A DNA stretch of 64,000 nt from Mytilisepta virgata (Eukaryota; Mollusca; Bivalvia; Mytilida; Mytilidae): the NCBI GenBank assembly GCA_028015205.1, contig CM051521.1, positions 66,634,314 through 66,698,313 of the forward strand, read 5' to 3'. Below the pieces are notes generated by a model, which saw only the letters and a program-made list of their open reading frames with translations, did not search any database and was not told the origin of the DNA. Below, piece after piece: positions 34,452 through 43,000 of the stretch; positions within the stretch are counted from its first letter, which is position 1; each line of letters begins with the position of its first letter. The position numbers were made by a program, and so were the translations under genes.

Positions 34452-36372
34452 TCAGAGTACAAAACAATGTATTGTTTTAATGTTATTATAATCCCTGATG
34501 AACTGGTGTCTGTTGGGGCTGTGACTTTTATATTTATTGCCTCGAGGTTGATGAGGGGCATGCTTCAGGAAGTCAATGATAGCATCATTGACTTCCGTTT
34601 CAGTTAATTTCTGATGAACCCTTAGAGACGCTTCTGGAAGAAAAAAGTGACTGTCACATTATGATTATACAACCCTATAAAAATGTGTCAAGAAGAATAC
34701 ATTTTTTATATTTTCAAGTTAATCTTTGACATATAAGTTGAATAAAATATGTATTTCTTTGTATTGTAATGATGTCACAAGAAGCACATACTATCAAGAG
34801 TTTTGAAATTTTGTACAGAAATCTATAATACTAAATTTACGAATTAGCCGAATAGGCGGCAAAACGCGTGGTTCAAAATAAACGATGTATGGTTCAGATT
34901 ATAAAGGTTAATATTATTTTTGTTTGAAATTACGGAAGAAGAATAAAACAAATTTAAAAAATTCTCCTTCGAGTGGGATGTTTCCGCTTCATGTATTCAG
35001 GATTGTTTTTTCTACAATAACGCAATTTCTCCTAACTGTAAAGGTTATGAACTTTGAAGATTATGAAGAAGTAAGGTAAAGTTCAGAGAAATTCCTAACT
35101 TAGTTGTTTTTTGGATTGCTCGGATGTTTACCTTGCACAAAGTGATAATACCAACCATTATCTATTTTTACATTATTTGTCATGTGACCTGTCTAAATAT
35201 ATATATCTCTACCATACAATTCCCTAGATAAAAATATTTTTAACAAATGGTCATCTTTAGCATTAATGACGAAATTTATCTCGGACATCTTTATAAACGT
35301 GGACAGCACACGCAGCCACACACTAAAAATGCTTTTATCGTCTGATTATTGGATATATTTGTGAAATTAATCCTCGCTTGCCCTGTCCATGACGACAATG
35401 AAACAATTGGAACAATTATTTTCCAAAAATATGCTCTACCTTACTCACGGCATCTTTTGAAAAATTCATCCGTCTCTAAGGAAATGTTTACATCTACAAT
35501 TTCATTTTCATATTTATTCTGAAGGAAAAAGGTAATGCATTATGAAATGTGTATTTAATGAAAGCTTTTCATCAAGTTCCAGTTCAGAATTAATTGTAAC
35601 AATAAAAATATTGACAATTTATGTGGTTGTGTTTTCGTCATAGATTTTGACTTTGAGGGAACCTTAAGGTTCATTTTGGTAATTCTAAGTGGCACACAGT
35701 CTACTTCATCAGTGGATACATCTTCGGTAGTAACGAACAGCCATATGACAATTGGGTCACGTTGACCTAAATTTCACGCTTCATTGACTTTGGTTAAAGT
35801 TTGCATTAACATCCATTGCTGGAATACTACAGTATATATAGACATGAAACTATCAGTTGATACCACCTGCTTGACAGGAAAGTTTATAGGAAGCCTGCCA
35901 CAACATCCATACTGAGTTCCTGTTCCATGAATGACATGGTCGTAATAACTTTTTAAAGTCAATATGGCCACCAAAAAAAAAATGCTTATTTTCCCGCGCT
36001 CGCGCGGGTTCAATGTCTAGTAAAATCTATATTTGCATGGCCTTGCAATTGTTTTCAGACAAATAGAATTACTGACTAACATTAAACAAACATCTGATGC
36101 AATTATATACTTGTAATCCTTGTTATCATTATCTATCATCTCATTAATACATTTTAAGCTATACAAAAAAATTTGTGCTTTTATTTTTAAAACACTTTAA
36201 CAAGAATTTACTTACTGACAACTCTGTAGATGGCTGTTGTTTGGAAAGCCTCTTTTTCTTTCTTTCCCTTTAAACTGTAAAAGGACCATAGCGAGTTTTT
36301 GCCTAAGCGTCTCATCATTTTCCTTACAGTGTCCCCAACTGTATTGCCACCAAGGACACTAAAGGCTTGCGT
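34452..36372 (-). CDS. DUF4806-domain protein, last two exons seen (5' part missing)
   Basis: Two minus-strand exons join in phase. Exon 36216-36372 follows TTCATTTTCAG and ends before GTAAGT. It encodes TQAFSVLGGNTVGDTVRKMM and RRLGKNSLWSFYSLKGKKEK. Exon 34452-34633 follows TTTCTTCCAG and encodes ASLRVHQKLTETEVNDAIID then FLKHAP, ending at a TGA. The Gly-Gly start, the Leu-Gly/Asn pair, the Trp-Ser-Phe-Tyr...Gly-Lys-Lys block and the final helix FLKHAP fit the DUF4806 domain, which is common in arthropod and molluscan proteins and often linked to mobile elements. Function unknown. Exons upstream of 36372 are not found before element B begins at about 36.9 kb, so the 5' part may have been displaced by that insertion or lost. 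Confidence 0.6.
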
Positions 36373-36916
36373 CTGAAAATGAACAGAAGTGTGCTTATCT
36401 TATCTAAGTGAGAAAAAAAATCTATTGTTTATGTTGCCACCAAATAAAAGTAAACTTATTGTCTTCACTGACCATTATGTATTACTGATAAGAATAGTAC
36501 CTCCTCACATATGCAGTGCATTTTTCTTTTTTGTTGTTTGAGTTAATGAAGCAAGAAGTAAATGAGGCTGAAATGAATAATGTATATAAGATTTGTATAT
36601 AAGTTAATTATTTATTAATTGTTTAACTAACGTATTCATTTAGTCTTGTAAAAATACGAAACACAGTTTTTACTATTTATTTATGAAAGCGCTAATGTAA
36701 CGTTGCGCTCTTTTGAATAACACATTTTCCCGTTTCTGTTTTATGACGTTACGCCTTTGACGTGCGCTTAGTCGTCTAGACTTTATTTGATTACATACGA
36801 GTAGTTTGGTAAGGCCGATTCTACACCACCCCCACTTTTCAAGGGGAAATTCTGCATAGGACCCCCAACCCCCCAACCCCGACGGCCAAATGCAAACGGA
36901 CGGCATTCCTATTGAG
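36373..36916. other. Unassigned sequence at the left flank of element B
   Basis: Contains no gene I recognise. GC content rises after about 36690, and ACCACCCCCACTTTTC and CCCCCAACCCCCCAACCCC are C-rich. The left end of element B probably lies in this stretch, but no terminal inverted repeat or six-base target duplication could be confirmed because the right end is outside the window. Confidence 0.3.
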
Positions 36917-37052
36917 CATAGGGTAAATACGAGAAATATGACTTTCGTACAGAGCATAAGTCAGGTCGTCCCAGAGGATAGTGGGGACGCGAATAAGAAC
37001 ACCTTAAAGAGAGGTGTGTCATAGGGTAAATACAAGAATTATGTCTTTCGTA
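36917..37052 (+). repeat. Direct repeat around the start of the OB-fold-like gene
   Basis: CATAGGGTAAATACGAGAAA at 36917 and CATAGGGTAAATACAAGAAT at 37020 head near-identical blocks of about 33 bp that both run into an ATG and CTTTCGTA. Only the second ATG (37041) opens a long frame. This looks like a duplicated promoter and start, with the first copy non-productive. Confidence 0.6.
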
Positions 37053-37373
37053 TCAAGTGGAGACGATTTCATCAGTGAAGATGTCTTTCAGGAAAAGGTG
37101 AAGGAGCAGAGTCAGGAAGCTATGAAATGGAGGGACTTACCCATCTGGGTAACCTACAAGATCACGGAGGTAATAGAGGTGGATGGAAAGTTTGGTAAGT
37201 CAAAGATCCTCACCTTGAAGGACAGACAAGGAGAGAGTACCAAAGTGTGGGCTTGCCCTTTACTCAACAAAGAAAAAGATCCCTTGCAAGGAGCATACGT
37301 CCAGAGCACAGGATTCAAAGTGAGTAAAAAGTCCGGGCAGGAATACCTCTCGTACGATCTGGTGAGGAAGTAA
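37041..37373 (+). CDS. Small OB-fold-like protein, possible ssDNA-binding protein (element B)
   Basis: 110 codons from ATG 37041; the frame continues upstream only through non-ATG codons, so this start is preferred. An acidic N terminus (SSGDDFISEDVFQEK) precedes a beta-rich domain with DLPIWVTYKITEV, FGKSKILTLKDRQG, TKVWACPLL and GFKVSKKSGQEYLSYDL. The alternation of short strands with aromatic and Lys residues looks like an OB fold, and similar proteins recur in Mavericks. A role in covering single-stranded DNA during protein-primed replication is plausible but inferred from shape and context only. It is the only plus-strand gene at this end of the element and converges on the membrane-protein gene. 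The stop TAA is followed by a long A run. Confidence 0.5.
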   Translation: MSFVSSGDDFISEDVFQEKVKEQSQEAMKWRDLPIWVTYKITEVIEVDGKFGKSKILTLKDRQGESTKVWACPLLNKEKDPLQGAYVQSTGFKVSKKSGQEYLSYDLVRK

Positions 37374-37415
37374 AAAAAAAAAAAAAAAAAAACGAGGGCT
37401 AAGGGTAAGGACGCA

Positions 37416-37456
37416 AAATTTCTCAATCCAAATAGCTGGATTGGGAAATTTTTTTT
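37416..37456 (+). terminator. Stem-loop plus T tract between convergent genes (element B)
   Basis: Arms 37416-37430 and 37437-37451 pair over 15 bp with one T-G wobble on the plus strand around a 6-nt loop (AATAGC), followed by a run of T to 37456. It lies 42 bases after the plus-strand OB-fold gene. The wobble pairs on the plus-strand transcript and would be a mismatch on the other, so it fits the end of that gene. Related structures are at 62648-62679 and 63583-63603. Confidence 0.55.
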
Positions 37457-37670
37457 GGTCACTGAAATCTTCGATCGGGGAGGGTTCGTGAACGGAGCAC
37501 ATCACGGAGCATGCGCAGTTTAACTTATTAGACTTGAACTATGTTTCATGTACTATCATACGGTGTCTGAATTCGCGTAACGTTGATATTTAATTTCCCC
37601 GCTTATTTATTATGATGTCGTCTTGACTATGACGTCTAATAACGTCCATCATATACCCAACATGGATAAA

Positions 37671-37791
37671 GAAACAAAATGGCGGATGTTTCACCGAAAC
37701 AAAATGGCGATTGTTACGCTGAAACAAAATGGCGGATGTTATACTGAAACAAAATGACGACTATTACACTGAAAAAAATGGTCATTGTATT
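37671..37791. repeat. Five tandem 25-bp units with YY1-like AAAATGGCGG cores
   Basis: Units start at 37671, 37696, 37721, 37746 and 37771 with GAAACAAAATGGCGGATGTT and close variants; the spacing is exactly 25 bp. The reverse complement, CCGCCATTTTG, matches the core recognised by the zinc-finger factor YY1. The last units overlap the apparent C-terminal codons of the membrane-protein gene, so the array could be a control region or a recent expansion into a coding end. Confidence 0.7.
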
Positions 37792-38335
37792 TAGTATATA
37801 GCAGGGCTGACCACTTTCTACAATTAGTGTGCATTGTAAGGTCCTCACCAAAGGTGGTCGAAGGTTTTCGCAACTGTTGTTTCTCATCATAGTAGAAGTT
37901 TAGACATTTAACAACTCCCTCAAATTCAGCTTCGTTGATTTCATCATCCTCTAGTGCCTTGCTCATTTCGGCTTTGACCTTGGATTGGTAATTTCTAACA
38001 ATGCGCATGGTGTCTTCATGCTTCTTACGCTTCCTGCGGATGCTCTTGGATAACACCGTCAACACCACCATCGTAATGGAATTTACGACGGATAGTGAGC
38101 TCAACGGAATGCATGCCACGGCGCCTATCCCCGTTGCTGCGATGCTGAGTGTGCCGGTGGTGTAAACGACGTTGAGTACGGCACAAGTACCCAGAGCAAA
38201 AGACGCCGCTTTTTCCACTCGTTTATAGATCCTCGACAGTCGGACGTACTTATACATTTCGGATTCAAGCTCTCGCTCGATCGACTCAATCCTAGCTTCC
38301 CGATAGGATTACTTCCCAGAGTCTACGGAGTCCAT
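37739..38335 (-). pseudogene. Two-helix membrane protein with an early in-frame stop (element B)
   Basis: The conserved promoter motif places the start at ATG 38335 (TATAAATAAATGG), but codon 9 is TAA; an in-frame ATG at 38257 opens 172 codons. The protein has a charged coiled start, two hydrophobic helices (ALGTCAVLNVVYTTGTLSIA and SSLSVVNSITMVVLTVLS) split by a Gly-rich turn, a basic patch SIRRKRKKHED, and then a heptad-like helix with DEINEAEF. Maverick elements regularly carry such a protein; its role is not known. The homologue in element A is at 28665-29191. The C-terminal residues run into the 25-bp repeats. Either the stop is a recent mutation, or translation begins at 38257 without the motif. 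Confidence 0.6.
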
Positions 38336-38347
38336 TTATTTATACCT
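38333..38347 (-). promoter_or_regulatory. TATAAATAAATG start motif (membrane-protein gene)
   Basis: AGGTATAAATAAATGG overlaps the presumed start codon at 38335. It is the same motif as at 38924 and is one of a set of TA(A/G)ATAAATG sites across element B. Confidence 0.6.
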
Positions 38348-38924
38348 AGAGGAGCATGCCCAAGATGGGGATGCTTTTGAAGGGGCTATTGGGACCTAAG
38401 ATCAACCCCTTACCATCGTAGAACCGACGTCCGCTCTTCAAGTATAAGCCATCGCCGTAGGCATTGGGCAAAGTACCTGGGCTGAGATATAGACGACGAC
38501 CATGAGGTTTCACGCAGCACACTTTCCCACCCTTCTTGAGATATAATCCTGATCCCACGGCCTTTTGGATGGCTGCACTACCCAAACCGCTCAATGCACC
38601 CACACCCAAAGCAGGTAGCACGGTTTTGGCTAGCACGGGTAGCGCAGCAGAGGCAAGACCTGCGAGCATGGGGAGGAATCCACCTTCTTTCTGCACGTTA
38701 TACCTCACCTGCTTCGGACTCATCTCCAAGACCATACCACCCTTACCGCTCTGCAAGAGCTTGGTGATGCGCTGGATCTGGCGGTGAGTGAGAAGCATCT
38801 TATGCTCACCGGATAGGTTATCATGCGACAGTCGGATGCTCAGGGGACATCCCTTCTTTGCCGCATGCTGGATTTTTTCCGCTTGACCTTTCGTCAAGTT
38901 GAGACCGTAATCTTGATAATCCAT
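38346..38924 (-). CDS. pX-like membrane-active core protein (element B)
   Basis: 192 codons from ATG 38924, which overlaps the motif TATAAATAAATGG. Residues 1-75 are Lys/Gln-rich helices (LTKGQAEKIQHAAKK, LTHRQIQRITKLLQS). A KEGGFLPML hinge near residue 80 leads into a long Ala/Leu/Gly helix (LASAALPVLAKTVLPALGVG). The C-terminal third has repeated SGLYLKKGG, RRLYLSPG and DGLYLKSG blocks. Adenovirus pX and related Maverick proteins combine basic and membrane-active segments and travel with the packaged genome. The frame is intact. It ends 10 bases before the membrane-protein start and begins 4 bases after the penton-like stop, as in an operon-like late cluster. Function is inferred from family layout. 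Confidence 0.6.
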   Translation of the reverse strand: MDYQDYGLNLTKGQAEKIQHAAKKGCPLSIRLSHDNLSGEHKMLLTHRQIQRITKLLQSGKGGMVLEMSPKQVRYNVQKEGGFLPMLAGLASAALPVLAKTVLPALGVGALSGLGSAAIQKAVGSGLYLKKGGKVCCVKPHGRRLYLSPGTLPNAYGDGLYLKSGRRFYDGKGLILGPNSPFKSIPILGMLL

Positions 38925-38928
38925 TTAT

Positions 38929-39378
38929 TTATACCTCACGCAGATGGAAGCGGATGGTGAGATGCTCTCCTCGCAGATCGATGGGGCGACCGTCTTGATC
39001 GGTCAGATACGTCAGGGTCACGGGTAAGTAGACCAGATTCTTGGGGGTCTGGATGATCTGGATGATCTTCATACCCGGATCGACCGAGGGAAGGAAGCTA
39101 TAGATCGTGGACTGCTGGGTACCGTTGACGTAACTTCCGTGGATGATATCACTATTCACCAGGATGCTATTGATGCTGATGATATTGACGATATTCTCAC
39201 CCTCCGCGTAACCGTTAGTGCTACGGTCGTAGGTATACGTCCGGAGCTCGAATCCAAGCACCGTACTGATACTATTAGACACGTTGAAATCCACTTGATA
39301 ATTTCTGGCGAGGGTAAGGGTTGCTCTCAGCGTCGCGCGATTGGCATCGAGAAGGACCTTAGTCTTGTGCTTATGCAG
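38929..39378 (-). pseudogene. Penton-like minor capsid protein, C-terminal part (element B)
   Basis: About 150 codons read from the retrotransposon edge at 39378 to a stop at 38929. Beta-rich blocks include RATLTLARNYQVDFNVSNSI, STVLGFELRTY, NIISINSILVNSDII and VYLPVTLTYLTDQDGRPIDL, then GEHLTIRFHLREV. This is the second half of the gene begun at 45419-45731; the Gmr1-like element separates them with a GCAG duplication. The pattern matches the single jelly-roll minor capsid (penton) protein of Mavericks, which closes the five-fold vertices of the particle. The segment itself has no stops, so the insertion is the main lesion. Confidence 0.65.
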
Positions 39379-39991
39379 TGTTACGGCCGAAATCACCTTT
39401 TAAATTGTAGCCAACAAAAGACACAAATCAATAATAAAATTTAACAAGATTTATTATATACAAAGTTTACAAAAAATATTACAAAAAACTAAAATGTCAA
39501 CTTAACTGTTCAAAATCCTGTTTTTTCTTGATCCGGAATTCTGGTCACTGTTGCCTGAATCCAAACGGAATATTATATCCAATCAGTCACAATCTAGTAT
39601 GATGTAACGAAAATAAAAGTATGTCACGGATGATGTGTGAAACGTAAATAAATCCAACAGCTGAGAACACAAGAATGTCTATCTGTGTTCCGATAAATGA
39701 TGTTCTGAAAGTCTAACTTTCTTGTCCGTATATATACTGTAGAACGGAAACTTCTGGAATACGGTAGAAGTTCGAATCACACCATAATTATTACGTAAGT
39801 CAAATAGAAAGTTCTAGTCATTCCACCAGTATCCATTATTGTTCCAGTGATTTCTAAACTGCGCAGTTATAACATTATTTGGTAAACAACTATAAGTATT
39901 ATGTAAACATAGTATACATTTTATAAGGCTATGCAAAACAAATTAGGCCAAGATAAATAAATATAAATATAATAATTACAATATCATAACA
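39379..39991 (-). repeat. 3' LTR of the Gmr1-like element
   Basis: 613 bp, TG...CA ends on the plus strand reading. Contains TTATTATATACAAAG and the TATA-like GTCCGTATATATACTGTAG. Matches the other LTR base for base as far as I compared. Confidence 0.9.
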
Positions 39992-40002
39992 CCTCCCCCC
40001 TT
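39992..40002 (-). other. Polypurine tract of the Gmr1-like element
   Basis: AAGGGGGGAGG on the minus strand touches the 3' LTR. It primes plus-strand DNA synthesis in LTR elements. Confidence 0.8.
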
Positions 40003-40073
40003 AAAAGAAGTTTGAGTGTAACGAGAACTTCATGAACAATATATACAAAAATATATAGTATATATACAATGTT

Positions 40074-43000
40074 TTAATAAGATCTAGATAAAGCATCTGC
40101 TATTACGTTATCTTTACCTTTAATATGTTTTACAATAACATCATATTCCTGTAACAATAAACTCCACCTAGTCAACCTCTGGTTCTTGTTTCTCATTTTA
40201 TGTATGAAGGTGAGAGGATTATGATCAGTATAAACCAGAAGAGGATGCATTGTGGGATTTAAATATACATCAAAATGTTGAAGTGCAGACAACAGTGCAA
40301 AACATTCTTTTTCAATAGTGGAATAATTTTTCTGATGTTTATCTAATTTCTTGGAGAAATATGATATAGGCTTCTCAACATTATCATCTGTTTCTTGATA
40401 TAAAACAGCTCCAACTCCTACATCACTTGCATCAACGGCAAGTTTGAATTGCTTTTTAAAGTCTGGAGTGATAAGAACGGGACTGTTAATTAAAAGTGAT
40501 TTGCTTTTTTCAAAAGCGTTTTGACAATTATCACTCCAGATGAATTTAGAATCTTTCCTTAAAAGATGAGTCAATGGTTGAACAACTGTAGCAAAATTTG
40601 AACAAAATTTTCTGTAAAATCCAATCATGCCTAAATATCTCATAAGTTGTTTTTTATTTGTAGGAGGAGGAAAATTGGTAATTGCATCCACTTTAGCCAT
40701 AATAGGTTTCACTTGACCTTGGCCAACTGTGTGCCCTAAATAATCAACAGTGGCCTTACAAAATTCACTTTTAGCAAGATTAACAGTCAAATTTGATTGT
40801 GACAATCTATCAAAAGTATCATATAAATGTGTTAAATGCTCTTCCCAGCTATCACTACATACAATAAGATCATCGATATAACCATAACAACAGTCTAAAT
40901 CTTTTATAACATTATTGATCATTCTTTGAAATGTAGCTGGAGCATTTTTCATACCAAACGGCATGACAGTATATTGAAATAAGCCGTCTGGTGTGACAAA
41001 AGCTGATATTTCACGAGCTCTCGGTGTCAGGGGGACCTGCCAGTAACCTTTTAATAAATCAAATTTGCTTACGAATTTTGATTGTCCAATGTTATCAATG
41101 CAATCGTCTATCCTGGGAATCGGATAGGAGTCAGATTTTGAGACTGAGTTTACTTTTCTGAAGTCAGTAACGAAACGAAAGGTTTTATCTGGTTTGGGTA
41201 CAAGAAGACAAGGAGAGCTCCATTCACTGTTACTCGGCTCAATAATATCATTGCCAAGCATATATCTAATTTCTTGTCTCATAACATCAAGTTTAAGTGG
41301 ATTGAGCCGGTAAGGATGTTGCTTAATTGGAGAAGCATCACCTACATCAACATCATGACAAACAGCAGTGGTTTTGTTTGGCACATCTGGAAAAAGATTT
41401 TTAAAAGAAAATACCAAAGTTTTCAATTTTTCTCTGCGATCGAAAGTCAGATGTGCAAGTTTTGAGTCTAAATCTGATAAAATTTCAGAATTTTTCAATC
41501 TAACAGTTTGTTCTATAGTCTTGGAATCAAAAGATGGTTCAATTATATCTGGTTTGTCATGATCGCTCTCCAATTTAACCATGGCTAAAGTGGCAACTGG
41601 TTTACTCTCACCTTCATTAGTACGCTCAAAATATGGTTTTAACATATTAATGTGACACACTCTATTTTGTTTACGCCGACCTGGAGTTTTTACAATATAA
41701 TTCAAATCATTGATTTTACTGTCGATTGTATAAGGACCACAGTATTTAGCCTGTAAAGGATGCCCAGGGACTGGCAAAAATACAAGTACCTTATCACCAG
41801 GCTCAAAAACTCTGTCCCTGGCATCTTTATCATACCATATTTTCATCTTATTTTGTGCAGTTTTTAAGTTTTTCTGAGCAATTTGACAAGCAGTATACAA
41901 TTTTTCTTTAAATCTAGATACATAGTCTAGAAGATTCAAGTCAGTGTGTTCAGTAAGCCATTTTTCCTTAATCAATTTCAAAGGTCCCCTTACAGTATGA
42001 CCAAACACCAACTCAAAGGGGCTAAAACCAAGGGATTCCTGAACAGCCTCTCGGACCGCAAAAAGTAGAAAGTGAACACCATCATCCCAGTCCCTGTCAA
42101 ATTGAAGACAAAAAGTTCTAATCATATTCTTCAATGTTTGATGAAAACGTTCTAAGGCACCTTGAGATTCTGGATGATAAGCACTTGATCTATACTGAGT
42201 AATCCCTAACTGGTAAACGACCTGCTGAAATAAACCTGACATGAAATTTGAACCCTGGTCGGACTGTATAGACTCAGGAAGTCCTACTAATGTGAAAAAT
42301 TTGATAAGAGCTTTGACAATAGTTGGTGTCTTGATATTCCTTAAGGGAATAGCCTCAGGAAAGCGAGTGGATGTACACATGATCGTTAATAAATAAGCAT
42401 TTCCAGTCTTGGTCTTTGGTAAAGGTCCAACACAATCAATAAGTACTCGGCTGAAAGGTTCTTCAAAGGCTGGAATTGGCAGAAGTGGTGCTGGTGGTAT
42501 TTTCTGGTTAGGCTTGCCAACAACCTGGCATATATGGCATGATTTGCAGTATTCTGTGACATCATTTCTAAGTCTGGGCCAGTAGAAATGTTGTAATATC
42601 TTAAGGCAAGTCTTCCTTATACCTAAATGTCCAGCCAAGGGGGTGTCATGGGCAAGACCAATAATTTCTTGCCTATAGACTTTAGGCACCACCACTTGGT
42701 ATACCACTCTCCATTCCTCCTCTGGGATAGCATCAGGGGGCCTCCACTTCCTCATCAAAATGCCGTCTTGATGGTAGTAACATTCGGCCACTTTGTCTGC
42801 TTCTTCTTGGGGTAGAGCCCTCTTGCAGAGCTGAAGAACCTCAGGGTCTTTATTCTGTTCTTCCCTAAATGTTCTTTTGTCCAATGAATGGCTATTCACG
42901 TCTGGCCATGGCATAATTACATGTTTGTTAGTACCAGGTGGTCTGATTATGGCCTTTTCTGAGCTACCGGGACCTTCAATGTCGGCAAAGAAAGTGTCAG

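Noticed and set aside
35449..35518. Possible extra 70-nt exon of the DUF4806 gene (NKYENEIVDVNISLETDEFF) with acceptor CCTTCAG and donor GTGAGT
   Set aside because: Its open frame needs phase 0 on entry, but the upstream exon ends in phase 1; spliced that way it stops at the first full codon. The two flanking exons join correctly without it.
37371..37392. A run after the OB-fold-like stop codon taken as a retrocopy poly(A) tail
   Set aside because: The gene lies in virus-like context with a promoter block upstream and a hairpin downstream, and no target duplication; a homopolymer is enough to explain it.
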